Origin: Tetragenococcus solitarius NBRC 100494 | Lineage (GTDB): Bacteria > Bacillota > Bacilli > Lactobacillales > Enterococcaceae | Reading direction: 5' to 3' | Length of the DNA: 33,712 nt | NCBI RefSeq assembly: GCF_001544195.1 | Contig: NZ_BCPY01000029.1 | Coordinates: forward strand, 1 to 33,712 | Shown: positions 23,639-31,180 of the stretch, piece by piece | Position numbering within the stretch: the stretch's first letter is position 1 | How the letters are laid out: each line of letters starts with the position of its first letter | The notes under the pieces: model-generated | Databases searched by the model: none | Seen by the model: only the letters and a program-made list of their open reading frames with translations | Told to the model about the DNA's origin: nothing | Program-made: the position numbers and the translations under genes

Positions 23639-24565
23639 ATGGCATTTTATACTTGCACTTTAAATCTAGCGATTGATTTATTTATTGAAACTGACGAATT
23701 AAAGCCTTTTGTCGTCAATCGAACAAAAGATGATGACATTCAGGCAAACGGTAAAGGTGTGAATGTTTCTCTTATTTTAAAAATGTTAGGAACTGATAGT
23801 ACAGCACTAGGTTTCCAAGCTGGTTTTACTGGAAATTTCATTGAAGAATTTTTACAAGAAAAACAAATCAATGCTGATTTTGTTAAGGTTCCAGGATTCA
23901 CTCGTATCAATGTTTTTACTCAAGTAAATGATACAAAAGAGGAATATAAATTAGTAAATAAAGGACCGACCATTTCGGATGAAGCTATTCAAAAGTTGTT
24001 GGTACAAATTCGTAGTTTACAAGCTGGAGACTATTTATGTGTTTCTGGAAGTTTTCCTCAGGGAGTTTCTTCGTCGGTTTTGGTAGACATTGCTCAAATT
24101 TGTTATGAAAGAAAAGTTCATTTAATTATTGATAGCAGTTATTTGGATGTGATGGATTGTTTGAAATATCAGCCTTTTTTGTTAAAACCGAATGAAGAAG
24201 AGTTAGCCTTGTGGTTTGATACTGAAATTCATTCGCAAGATGATTATGTTTATTACGGGAAGGAGTTATTAAAGGCAGGTGCAGAAAATGTATTGATTTC
24301 TTTAGGCGCGGATGGTGCTGTTTTATTGAATAAGGAAGGCATCTTTTTTGGAAATTCTCCTAAAGGCGAAGTCGTTAATACAGCGTGTTCTGGGGATACT
24401 TTGCTAGGGACATTTTTGGCAGGAATTTTGAAAGAGAAGAATACAAAAGAAAATTTAAAACTTAGTTTAGCCGCTGGAAGTTCAACTGCTTTTCGTAAGG
24501 GATTAACAGATTTTTCAGACGTCGATGAATTACAAAAACAAATTACAATTCAAAAAGAGGAGTGA
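23639..24565 (+). CDS. PfkB-family hexose-phosphate kinase (FruK/LacC-like)
   Basis: Predicted kinase that phosphorylates fructose 1-phosphate or tagatose phosphate to the bisphosphate. PfkB features: YTCTLNLAIDLF at the N-terminus, GKGVNVSLILKMLG, and the ATP/catalytic motif ending CSGDTLLG with D253 (usually GAGDS, so one-step divergence). Length is 308 aa. The ATG at 23639 is chosen with AAGGAGG eight bases upstream; ATG 23636 and GTG 23633 are also possible. It leads an operon with a fructose-type PTS and a LacD-type aldolase, giving a complete import-kinase-aldolase route. Confidence 0.87.
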   Translation: MAFYTCTLNLAIDLFIETDELKPFVVNRTKDDDIQANGKGVNVSLILKMLGTDSTALGFQAGFTGNFIEEFLQEKQINADFVKVPGFTRINVFTQVNDTKEEYKLVNKGPTISDEAIQKLLVQIRSLQAGDYLCVSGSFPQGVSSSVLVDIAQICYERKVHLIIDSSYLDVMDCLKYQPFLLKPNEEELALWFDTEIHSQDDYVYYGKELLKAGAENVLISLGADGAVLLNKEGIFFGNSPKGEVVNTACSGDTLLGTFLAGILKEKNTKENLKLSLAAGSSTAFRKGLTDFSDVDELQKQITIQKEE

Positions 24566-24571
24566 TCTATC

Positions 24572-26002
24572 ATGGCAAAGTACCAAATTGTGGGAGCGAC
24601 AGGTTGCCCTACGGGGATTGCCCATACTTATATGGCGCAAGAAGCGTTAGAGCAAGCAGCTAAAAATAAAGGTGTAACCATTAAAATTGAAACTCATGGA
24701 CAAGTGGGCATTGAAAATGAATTAACTCCACAGGAAATCAAGGAAGCAGACGCTGTGATCATTGCAGCAGATAAAGATGTACAAAAAGAGCGCTTTGCGG
24801 GCAAACGCGTAATTAATGTCGCTGTAGGAAAAGGAATTAAAGAAGCAGATCAATTAATTGCCGACGCACTGGCAGGAAAAGGAACGATTCTAGAAGGGGA
24901 TAGAAAAGAAGAAAAAGCAGAAGAAAATGTAACAGAAGAGACAAAGCAAAAAAATAGTATTGGCCGCGATATCTATAATAACTTGATGAATGGCGTTTCG
25001 CATATGTTACCTTTTGTCGTTGCTGGCGGGATTTTGATGGCGGTTTCCTTTGCCATTTGGGGAGTTTATTCTGCAGACCCTGACAGTTCACAATATAATG
25101 CGACCGCTGCCATGATTAAAGGCGTTGGAGATATGTCGATGGGCTTGATGGTTCCTGTTTTGTCTGCTTATATCGCAGAAGGAATTGCGCAACGTCCGGG
25201 ATTAGCTGTTGGTTTTGTAGGTGGATTAATCGCCAATGACGGCGGAACTGGCTTTTTAGGCGGGATCTTGTCTGGTTTTCTAGCAGGCTATTTCATGCTA
25301 GCTTTGAAAAAACTATTGGAAAAAATGCCGAAATCATTAGATGGCTTAAAGGCGATTTTCATTTATCCAGTTATCGGGGTTTTTGTTGTTGGCGTAATTA
25401 TGTCTTTATTGAGTGGACCTATGGAAGCGATCAATCAAGCGATGATGGACTTTCTAGTTAACTTTGAAGGCTCTAATCCGCTCATTTTAGGTATTATTAT
25501 TGGCTGTATGTCCGCTTTTGATATGGGAGGTCCATTTAACAAGGCCGCTTACGTTACTGGTACTTTTCTTTTGGCCCAAGGAAATACCACCTTTATGGCA
25601 GGTGTTTCAGCCGCTTGTATAGCACCTCCATTGATTACTGGCTTTGCTATGTTATTCTTTGGAAAATATTTTGATAAAAATGATCGAAATGCAGGATTTG
25701 TTAATTTTATCTTGGGGTCAACCCATATTACTGAAGGCGCCATTCCTTTTGCAGCTAAAGATCCGTTACGTAATATTCCAATTTTCATGCTAGGTTCTTC
25801 CATTGCTGCTGTATTGACATATATGTTCAACGTACAAGTTCCAGCGCCCCATGGTGGATTCTTGGTTTTACCAGTAGTTACAGGAAAAGCTGCTTGGGTA
25901 TTTTCCATTTTATTAGGGTCCATTATTGCAGGGTTGCTATTTGGTTTTAAACAAAAAAGAGCTGCAGAAAAAAATAAGACAGCTGAAAGTGAGGTAGCAT
26001 AA
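24572..26002 (+). CDS. PTS fructose-family IIBC
   Basis: Membrane PTS permease of 476 aa. The IIB domain begins with VGATGCPTGIAHTYMAQEAL, active C12, and spans about 100 residues; a charged linker (EEKAEENVTEETKQKN) leads to IIC, with many membrane segments and the motif TEGAIPFAAKDPLR. It should yield a sugar 1-phosphate, as other fructose-family systems do. It follows the kinase by six bases and overlaps the IIA gene by one base. With LacD downstream, tagatose (giving tagatose 1-phosphate) or fructose is the likely substrate. Confidence 0.9.
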   Translation: MAKYQIVGATGCPTGIAHTYMAQEALEQAAKNKGVTIKIETHGQVGIENELTPQEIKEADAVIIAADKDVQKERFAGKRVINVAVGKGIKEADQLIADALAGKGTILEGDRKEEKAEENVTEETKQKNSIGRDIYNNLMNGVSHMLPFVVAGGILMAVSFAIWGVYSADPDSSQYNATAAMIKGVGDMSMGLMVPVLSAYIAEGIAQRPGLAVGFVGGLIANDGGTGFLGGILSGFLAGYFMLALKKLLEKMPKSLDGLKAIFIYPVIGVFVVGVIMSLLSGPMEAINQAMMDFLVNFEGSNPLILGIIIGCMSAFDMGGPFNKAAYVTGTFLLAQGNTTFMAGVSAACIAPPLITGFAMLFFGKYFDKNDRNAGFVNFILGSTHITEGAIPFAAKDPLRNIPIFMLGSSIAAVLTYMFNVQVPAPHGGFLVLPVVTGKAAWVFSILLGSIIAGLLFGFKQKRAAEKNKTAESEVA

Positions 26003-26460
26003 TGCAACAGTACATTAAAGAAGAAAATATTTTTTTAAACCAGGATTTAACAACGCGAGACGAAGTGTTTGAATTTTTAGCAGAACAAGCAGTAAAAGCA
26101 GGTATTGCCACTGATGAAAAAGCAGTTTATCAAAAGTTCAATGAAAGAGAACAGGAAAGTACAACTGGTATGATGGATGGTTTTGCAATTCCTCATGCTA
26201 AGGATGAATTAATCAAAGAGGCTGAGGTCATTATTGTTTACCCTCATGCAGGGATTGAATGGAATAGCATGGACGGTAGCCTTTCCAAATATATTATTGC
26301 TTTATTTGTTCCCGATACAGAAGCTGGCACCACGCATTTAAGTCTTCTATCTACATTAGCGCGATTGTTAATGAAAGCTGATGTTACGGATAAATTAAAA
26401 AATGCTACATCAGCTTCTGAAATTGCTGACGTATTGAATTCAAACATTGCTCAATCATAA
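26002..26460 (+). CDS. PTS fructose-family IIA
   Basis: Soluble IIA of 152 aa that donates phosphate to the preceding IIBC. The motif TTGMMDGFAIPHAKDE gives the active histidine H65. Its ATG overlaps the TAA of the IIBC gene by one base (TAATG), implying coupled translation. It resembles the IIA at 4545 in fold and length but is not a close copy. Confidence 0.9.
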   Translation: MQQYIKEENIFLNQDLTTRDEVFEFLAEQAVKAGIATDEKAVYQKFNEREQESTTGMMDGFAIPHAKDELIKEAEVIIVYPHAGIEWNSMDGSLSKYIIALFVPDTEAGTTHLSLLSTLARLLMKADVTDKLKNATSASEIADVLNSNIAQS

Positions 26461-26476
26461 AAGGAGATAATTACGA

Positions 26477-27439
26477 ATGAATAAACAAGAACACTTGCAA
26501 CAACTGATGAATGAAGATGGCGTCATTAGTGCTTTGGCGATTGATCAACGTGGCGCCATGAAAAAAATGATCGCACCTTTCAAAGAGCCGGCAGCAGATG
26601 ATATTATCGCTTTTAAAAGTTTAGTTGCAACCGAGTTGACGCCATATACTTCTTCTATTCTATTAGATCCTGAATATGGATTGCCTGCAGCTGGAAAGAA
26701 AGCCGGTACGAGTGGCTTGTTACTTGCTTATGAAAAGTCAGGCTATGATACAACTACGCCAGGACGCTTACCAGATTTATTAGATATTTGGTCAGTGCAT
26801 CGCTTGAAAGAAGCCGGTGCAGATGCTTGCAAGTTCTTACTTTACTACGATGTGGACGAAGATGAATTCATTAATAACCAAAAGCATGCCTTTATTGAAC
26901 GGATTGGTGCCGAATGTGTAGCAGAAGATTTACCATTCTTTTTAGAATTAGTTTCCTATGATGCTTCTGGCATAGATGTAAAAAGCGCCGAATATGCGAA
27001 GGTAAAACCGCATAAAGTGAATGAAATGATGAAAGAATTTTCCGCTGAAAAATATCATGTGGACGTATTAAAAGTAGAAGTTCCAGTGAATATGGCTTTT
27101 GTTGAAGGTTATAGTGATAATGAAGTTGTTTATAGCAAGAAAGAAGCAGCACAATATTTTGTCGAACAATCGCAAGCCACGCACTTACCTTTTATTTTCT
27201 TAAGCGCCGGCGTATCAGCTGAACTATTTCGTGATACCTTGCGTTTTGCTAAAGAAGCCGGATCGACATTTAATGGTGTCTTATGCGGCCGGGCAACTTG
27301 GGCAGATGGCGTTCCTGTTTTTGTACAAAATGGTGAACAAGCCGCTATTGAATGGTTACAAACACAAGGTAAACAAAACATTGATGAGTTAAATGAAACA
27401 TTGAAAGCAACAGCTACGCCGATGAAGTTAAAAAAATGA
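26477..27439 (+). CDS. lacD: Class I tagatose-1,6-bisphosphate aldolase, LacD-type
   Basis: Aldolase that cleaves tagatose 1,6-bisphosphate to dihydroxyacetone phosphate and glyceraldehyde 3-phosphate; LacD enzymes also accept fructose 1,6-bisphosphate. Features include [13 protein letters not shown] near the N-terminus, [10 protein letters not shown], and [10 protein letters not shown] with K199 as the likely Schiff-base lysine. Length (320 aa) is close to characterised LacD proteins. AAAGGAGATAATTACGA precedes the ATG. It is the last gene of the kinase-PTS operon and completes a route from PTS sugar to triose phosphates. No lacAB isomerase or phospho-beta-galactosidase is present, so lactose use is not implied. 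Confidence 0.88.
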   Translation: MNKQEHLQQLMNEDGVISALAIDQRGAMKKMIAPFKEPAADDIIAFKSLVATELTPYTSSILLDPEYGLPAAGKKAGTSGLLLAYEKSGYDTTTPGRLPDLLDIWSVHRLKEAGADACKFLLYYDVDEDEFINNQKHAFIERIGAECVAEDLPFFLELVSYDASGIDVKSAEYAKVKPHKVNEMMKEFSAEKYHVDVLKVEVPVNMAFVEGYSDNEVVYSKKEAAQYFVEQSQATHLPFIFLSAGVSAELFRDTLRFAKEAGSTFNGVLCGRATWADGVPVFVQNGEQAAIEWLQTQGKQNIDELNETLKATATPMKLKK

Positions 27440-27487
27440 TTACTGTGAAGTTAATTCATAGTAGCCAGTTTTTTATAGGGGTAAGTA

Positions 27488-27532
27488 AAATAAGCACATT
27501 ACTCAGGCAAACTTATGAGCTTATTTCTTTTT
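27488..27532 (+). terminator. Terminator after the LacD-type gene
   Basis: AAATAAGC pairs with GCTTATTT, followed by CTTTTT. The left arm also pairs more fully (AAATAAGCACAT) with a second copy, ATGTGCTTATTT, inside the following tandem repeat, so alternative hairpins are possible. Confidence 0.6.
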
Positions 27533-27610
27533 AACCCCACTAGTTTGCTGAACTTATGTGCTTATTTCCTTTTTAGCTCACTACTTTCGATTACTTATAT
27601 GCGCTTAGCA
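27510..27610. repeat. Imperfect 41-bp tandem repeat
   Basis: AACTTATGAGCTTATTTC begins at 27510, AACTTATGTGCTTATTTCC at 27551 and a degraded third copy (ACTTATATGCGCTTA) near 27593, so the period is about 41 bases for roughly 2.5 copies. It lies in the non-coding gap between the aldolase operon and the toxin-antitoxin pair; no ORF uses it. Confidence 0.55.
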
Positions 27611-27697
27611 GGGTCTAATTTTACTTCTAATCAATCCTTAAGCATTTATTTAATAAAGTGAGGACAAAATTGAAATTTACCTCTTGATAAGAAAAAT

Positions 27698-27741
27698 AAA
27701 GACTAAATAAAACTTTGCAATATCAGTTTTATCTAGTCTTT
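27698..27741 (-). terminator. Terminator of the toxin-antitoxin operon
   Basis: AAAGACTAAATAAAACT (27698-27714) and AGTTTTATCTAGTCTTT (27725-27741) form a 17-base stem with one mismatch and a ten-base loop. Read on the reverse strand it is followed by TTTATTTTT, and it overlaps the toxin stop codon. Confidence 0.75.
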
Positions 27742-28026
27742 ATAATTTTGGTATATCCTTTTCATAATGCGACCATGTTGCTAAAATTATGACTTCTTTA
27801 TCTTTTTTATTAACTGAATAAACAACTCTATGTTTATTATTTATTCTCATAGAGTAAAGCCCTCTACTTTTTGGACTTAATTTTTCTTGTTTTCGGACAT
27901 TTGCAAAAGGATTTTCTTTTAACGTATCAACAATCTCATCGAAGTCTTTTTTTAATCCGGATTTCTCAAGTGATAGAATATGCTCTTTTTTTATAACTCT
28001 ATGCTTTTAACTCTCCAAACACTCAT
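27740..28026 (-). pseudogene. Txe/YoeB-family toxin gene, frameshifted near its start
   Basis: The reverse-strand frame ending at 27740 encodes RVIKKEHILSLEKSGLKKDF, then DEIVDTLKENPFANVRKQEK, LSPKSRGLYSMRINNKHRVV and finally ATWSHYEKDIPKL, a clear Txe/YoeB mRNA interferase with the expected Glu, Arg and C-terminal His-Tyr. The natural start, ATG at 28026, overlaps the antitoxin stop (ATGA) but its frame reads MSVWRVKSIEL then stops at 27991. The 14 bases at 28001-28014 look like a partial tandem copy of the adjacent 27994-28000; removing them would join MSVW directly to RVIKKEH. So a small duplication probably killed the toxin. Restored length would be 90 aa, normal for the family. Confidence 0.75.
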
Positions 28027-28283
28027 AGTTCTTCAAAATCATCTTCTGCAGAATTATCCATCAGATCAAAGACGTAGTCTAAGGTATCAGTTTCACGCAG
28101 ATAAAGCTCTTCCTGCATTCTTTCATATTCTCTTTTGGAAAGCATAACAACACCTTCATTTGTACCTTCGTTACTATTAATTGTAATTTCCAACGGAGTG
28201 TTGTCTTTATTCACTTTATCAATAGTTCTAAATAAATCCTTTCTGAGATTTGTTCTTGTTATTGAATCCACTTTAAACACCAT
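28023..28283 (-). CDS. YefM/Phd-family antitoxin
   Basis: Small acidic antitoxin (86 aa). The N-terminal half (DSITRTNLRKDLFRTIDKVN) matches the Phd/YefM DNA-binding fold; LEITINSNE and GVVMLSKREYERMQEELYL match its second half, and the acidic tail (DLMDNSAEDDFEEL) would bind the toxin. It overlaps the downstream toxin frame by four bases. The ATG has AAGG almost directly adjacent, so the exact start is uncertain and a GTG at codon 5 is possible. With the toxin broken it would be an orphan antitoxin, still able to repress its own promoter. Confidence 0.85.
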   Translation of the reverse strand: MVFKVDSITRTNLRKDLFRTIDKVNKDNTPLEITINSNEGTNEGVVMLSKREYERMQEELYLRETDTLDYVFDLMDNSAEDDFEEL

Positions 28284-28290
28284 CCTTATA

Positions 28291-28324
28291 TGTACATTGT
28301 ATGGTACGCTTTTGATTTTGTCAG
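28291..28324 (-). promoter_or_regulatory. Promoter and TGTACA-type operator of the antitoxin gene
   Basis: On the reverse strand CTGACA (28319-28324) and TACAAT (28296-28301) are separated by 17 bases. TGTACA at 28291-28296 touches the -10, and a second GTAC core lies at 28304-28307, 12 bases away centre to centre. This resembles the paired TGTACA operator described for E. coli yefM-yoeB, so autoregulation is likely. Confidence 0.6.
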
Positions 28325-28413
28325 TTTAACAGGGAGTTATTTGGAAAAAGTATTTAGAGAATCTTTTAATTATTTACAAAAGAAAACAATAGTTATTATA
28401 AAATATATTATTT

Positions 28414-28593
28414 GCTATCCAATATCAAAATGTTGAATAGCGAATTGAAGAAATACTCTTCAATAAAAATGATTTATACGTTTTTATTTTTTGGGTAATG
28501 AATCGATCTTGTTACTTTTTTATTGAAGAAACTACTTCTCCAATTAAAAATTACGGTCTAATTGGGTATATTTCACTATATATAGTGAAATAT
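28414..28593. promoter_or_regulatory. Cluster of dyads upstream of the mannose-family PTS operon
   Basis: Non-coding region with several inverted repeats: GCTATCCAA/TTGAATAGC (28414-28441, one mismatch), ATTGAAGA-N5-TCTTCAAT (28444-28464, perfect), ATTGAAGAA-N5-TTCTCCAAT (28522-28544, one mismatch), CCAATTA/TAATTGG (28540-28565), and a perfect 26-base palindrome at 28568-28593 centred on CTATATATAG. The two ATTGAAGA dyads look like repeated binding sites for one protein, probably the PRD regulator encoded at 32234. The palindrome may be a separate operator. The stretch 28327-28413 holds nothing recognisable. Confidence 0.5.
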
Positions 28594-28595
28594 CG

Positions 28596-28627
28596 ATCGT
28601 TGAAAACGATTTAATAATTTTTATAAT
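28596..28627 (+). promoter_or_regulatory. Promoter of the mannose-family PTS operon with dyad/cre-like site
   Basis: TTGAAA (28600-28605) and TATAAT (28622-28627) are spaced by 16 bases, about 66 bases before the first ATG. ATCGTT-GAA-AACGAT (28596-28610) covers the -35, and TGAAAACGATTTAA from 28601 resembles a cre with one mismatch. A sigma-70 promoter under operator or CcpA control fits; no -24/-12 sigma-54 site was seen. Confidence 0.6.
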
Positions 28628-28693
28628 TTAGCTATAACAAGTAATTGTTTAAATGAATGAAATGGTTGGTGAAAAAAGAAAGGAGAAAGTGAA

Positions 28694-29125
28694 ATGGCAG
28701 AAACTGTTGGAATTATTATCATGACACACGGTAATTTCGGTAAGGCAGCAATGGAAAGTGCACAACTGATTGTGGGTGAGCAAGATAATTACGATACAGT
28801 TAGCGTTTTTGTTGTTGATAACGTAGAAAAATTAAAACACGAATTATTCGATAAAGTCAACCAACTTGATACAAGTAGCGGACTTATTATATTTACGGAT
28901 ATTGTAGGAGGTACGCCCACAAATCTAGCTAGTGAATTATTAACACGCGAAGATGCTTTAGTGGTTGCAGGAGTGAATTTACCCGTCTTACTAGAGGTAT
29001 TCACAAACCGCACAAAAGATATTTACTCTCTTAAAGAAATAATTACCAACGCTTATGGACAGGGTTTATTTATACGAACAAATGAAGATTTAGAAGGAGA
29101 AGATGACGATGAGTATAGTCTTTAG
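28694..29125 (+). CDS. PTS mannose-family IIA
   Basis: Soluble IIA of the mannose/sorbose superfamily, 143 aa. VGIIIMTHGNFGKAAMESA at the N-terminus gives the active histidine H12; GLIIFTDIVGGTPTNLASEL is the other family hallmark. It takes phosphate from HPr and passes it to the IIB encoded next. AAAGGAG lies before the ATG. Its end overlaps the start of the IIB gene by 17 bases. Since the IIB gene carries an early stop, this protein may have no partner. Mannose, fructose, sorbose or an amino sugar are possible substrates. Confidence 0.9.
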   Translation: MAETVGIIIMTHGNFGKAAMESAQLIVGEQDNYDTVSVFVVDNVEKLKHELFDKVNQLDTSSGLIIFTDIVGGTPTNLASELLTREDALVVAGVNLPVLLEVFTNRTKDIYSLKEIITNAYGQGLFIRTNEDLEGEDDDEYSL

Positions 29126-29582
29126 TAGAATAGATGACCGTTTAATTCATGGATAAGTGGTAACGACTTGGGCAAATATGCATCGAATTGAACAAATTAT
29201 TATTTTAAATGACAAGGTTGCAGGGGACAAGACGCAAAAGAATATTTTAAAAATGTCTGCCCCTCAAGGGATTAAGGTACAAGCATTCCCAGTAGAAAAA
29301 TTTGGCGAAATTATTAAGAAAAATGAGATTACTCGCCGTACGATGCTTTTATTTACAACGAGTGTGGATGTATTGAGAGCAGTAAATGCTGGCATTCCGA
29401 TTGATGCGCTAAATGTTGGCGGTATGCGTTATCAAGAAGGCAGACAACGTTTGTCTAAAGCATTAGCGGTCACAGAAGAAGAAAAACAAGCTTTTCAAAA
29501 GTTGCTTGATGATGGGCTAGATATAACTGTTCAGATGGTACCAAATGATGAAAGGGTCAATCTAAAGGAGGTTATCCAATGA
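29109..29582 (+). pseudogene. PTS mannose-family IIB, nonsense mutation at codon 16
   Basis: The frame begins at ATG 29109 and reads MSIVFSRIDDRLIHG, then TAA at 29154-29156, then VVTTWANMHRIEQIIILNDK and on to 29582 with no further break. The family sequence here is RIDDRLIHGQV, with the phosphorylated histidine H14, so the stop has replaced glutamine (CAA to TAA). A GTG just after the stop could restart translation, but the product would lack H14 and could not transfer phosphate. Unless the stop is read through, sugar uptake by this PTS is lost. The stop codon overlaps the IIC start (ATGA). Length would otherwise be 157 aa, normal for IIB. Confidence 0.9.
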
Positions 29583-30364
29583 TTTCTGCATTATTAGTTG
29601 CTTGTTGGGCAGGAATTTGTGCGATTGATGATATTGGAACACAGGTATTGCGTAGACCTTTACTGATTGCTCCGGTGGTTGGATTAATTATGGGAGACCT
29701 ACAAACATCGCTTTATATTGGTGCCACATTAGAAGTGATGTGGATGGGGATCGGAAATGTTGGGGCATATTCTGCTCCAGGCATTATTTCTGGTACTGCT
29801 ATTGGCACTGCCTTAGGTATAGCTTCTGGTGGAACAGCAACTGCTGTAGCGCTAGCTGTTCCTACATCATTGTTAGCACAACAATTATTAATCCTTTATC
29901 GCTCGACAATTACTTATTTAAATCCAATTGCTGATCGAATTGCTGAAACGGGTGATTTTTCCAAAGTTTTTCGAATTAATTACATCCCTATGCTTATTGC
30001 CTTTTTGGTTCGAGCTGTTCCCACTTTTCTAGCCATTTATTTTGGTGCTGGTGCGATAGACGCGGCTGTCGAAGCTTTACCTGATGCGATAATGGATGGC
30101 TTAAGTGTTGCTGGTTCAATTATCCCTTCCGTCGGAATTGGTTTATTAATGTTGATGATGATCAAAAAAGGGGAGCTTTGGATGTTCTTAGTAGCTGGCT
30201 TTACCTTAGCGGTTTATTTGGCTCTATCTGTATTGCCGATTACCTTAATTGCTTTACCGATTGCATTTATTTATGATTTAGCAATAAAACAATCTCCCCA
30301 AGCATCAGCACAAAGTGTAGCAACCGATACAACAGATGATGAAGAGGAGGAATACGATCTATGA
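29579..30364 (+). CDS. PTS mannose-family IIC
   Basis: Membrane subunit of 261 aa with the sorbose/mannose IIC pattern: an N-terminal segment LLVACWAGICAIDDIGTQ, then GPTLE-like GATLEVMWMGIGNVGAYSAPG, and several further hydrophobic helices. It forms the translocation channel with IID. The ATG overlaps the IIB stop and its own stop overlaps the IID start, both by four bases. The C-terminal tail is acidic (TDDEEEEYDL). The gene is intact although its IIB partner is interrupted. Confidence 0.88.
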   Translation: MISALLVACWAGICAIDDIGTQVLRRPLLIAPVVGLIMGDLQTSLYIGATLEVMWMGIGNVGAYSAPGIISGTAIGTALGIASGGTATAVALAVPTSLLAQQLLILYRSTITYLNPIADRIAETGDFSKVFRINYIPMLIAFLVRAVPTFLAIYFGAGAIDAAVEALPDAIMDGLSVAGSIIPSVGIGLLMLMMIKKGELWMFLVAGFTLAVYLALSVLPITLIALPIAFIYDLAIKQSPQASAQSVATDTTDDEEEEYDL

Positions 30365-31179
30365 GTACTGAAAAGATGACAATTACAAAGCATGATTTGA
30401 ATCGTGTTTTTTGGCGTATGCAGTTATTAAATGTAACGAACAATTTTCAATCACTGCAAGCGATCGGTTTTTTATCTAGTTTTGTTCCTGTTCTAGAACG
30501 TTTATATGAAGGACAATCAAAAGAATTAAAAGCAACTGCAATGAAACGACACCTCGAATTTTTTAATAGTCATGTCAATTCTGATGCTTTGATTCTAGGC
30601 ATTGCAGCTGCTATAGAAGAAACAACAGATGAGGAAGAAAAACAAACCGTTACGGATGTAAAAACGGGACTTATGGGTCCTCTTGCAGGTATTGGCGATA
30701 GCATTTTAAAATTTACCTGGTTGCCAATTTGTGGCAGTATCGGCGCCTCTTTAGCGTTAAACGGGAGTATTTTAGGACCTATTGTTATGTTTTTACTATA
30801 TAATGTAGTTAATGTGTCTATTAAATATTATGGCATTCATTTGGGATATACTAAAGGCATGGAAATGATTGAAGGCACCGGTGGTAATATCTTGCAACGT
30901 CTGTCCAATATCGCTAATATTGTTGGTTTAATGGTTGTTGGCGCGCTTATTGCGTCAGTCGTAGATGTAAATGTTGTGGCTAAAATTTCTGCGGGTGATA
31001 ATGTCATTGAATTTCAAGAGATGTTTGATCAAGTAATGCCGGGGTTGTTTAGTCTGTTGATTACTTTTGCTGTGTACAAAATTTTAAAGAAAACAAATGG
31101 AAAACATGCGCCTTTATTGATACTTGCGATTATGATTTTATCAATTCTTTTAACTGCGACTGGCGTTTTAGGAGAATGA
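30361..31179 (+). CDS. PTS mannose-family IID
   Basis: Membrane subunit of 272 aa of the IID family. It begins with the typical FWRMQLLNVTNNFQSLQAIGF and FVPVLERLYEG, has the signature GLMGPLAGIGDSILKFTWLPI in the middle, and ends with two hydrophobic helices. IID exists only in the mannose superfamily, which confirms the type of this PTS. It overlaps IIC by four bases and is intact. Confidence 0.9.
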   Translation: MSTEKMTITKHDLNRVFWRMQLLNVTNNFQSLQAIGFLSSFVPVLERLYEGQSKELKATAMKRHLEFFNSHVNSDALILGIAAAIEETTDEEEKQTVTDVKTGLMGPLAGIGDSILKFTWLPICGSIGASLALNGSILGPIVMFLLYNVVNVSIKYYGIHLGYTKGMEMIEGTGGNILQRLSNIANIVGLMVVGALIASVVDVNVVAKISAGDNVIEFQEMFDQVMPGLFSLLITFAVYKILKKTNGKHAPLLILAIMILSILLTATGVLGE

Positions 31180-31180
31180 T

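Noticed and set aside
25549-26007. 152-aa reverse-strand open frame in the second fructose-type IIBC
   Set aside because: It is a shadow of the IIC coding sequence, without start signals or recognisable family.
27510-27610. Possible CRISPR array
   Set aside because: The repeats are imperfect, directly adjacent with no unique spacers and only about 2.5 copies; no cas genes are present.
28568-28593. 26-base palindrome as a transcription terminator
   Set aside because: No T-run follows, it has no loop, and it lies just upstream of a good promoter, so an operator is more likely.
29157-29582. Stand-alone IIB starting at GTG 29157
   Set aside because: The GTG directly follows the nonsense TAA and has no ribosome site; the real start at 29109 supplies the conserved RIDDRLIHG with the active histidine.
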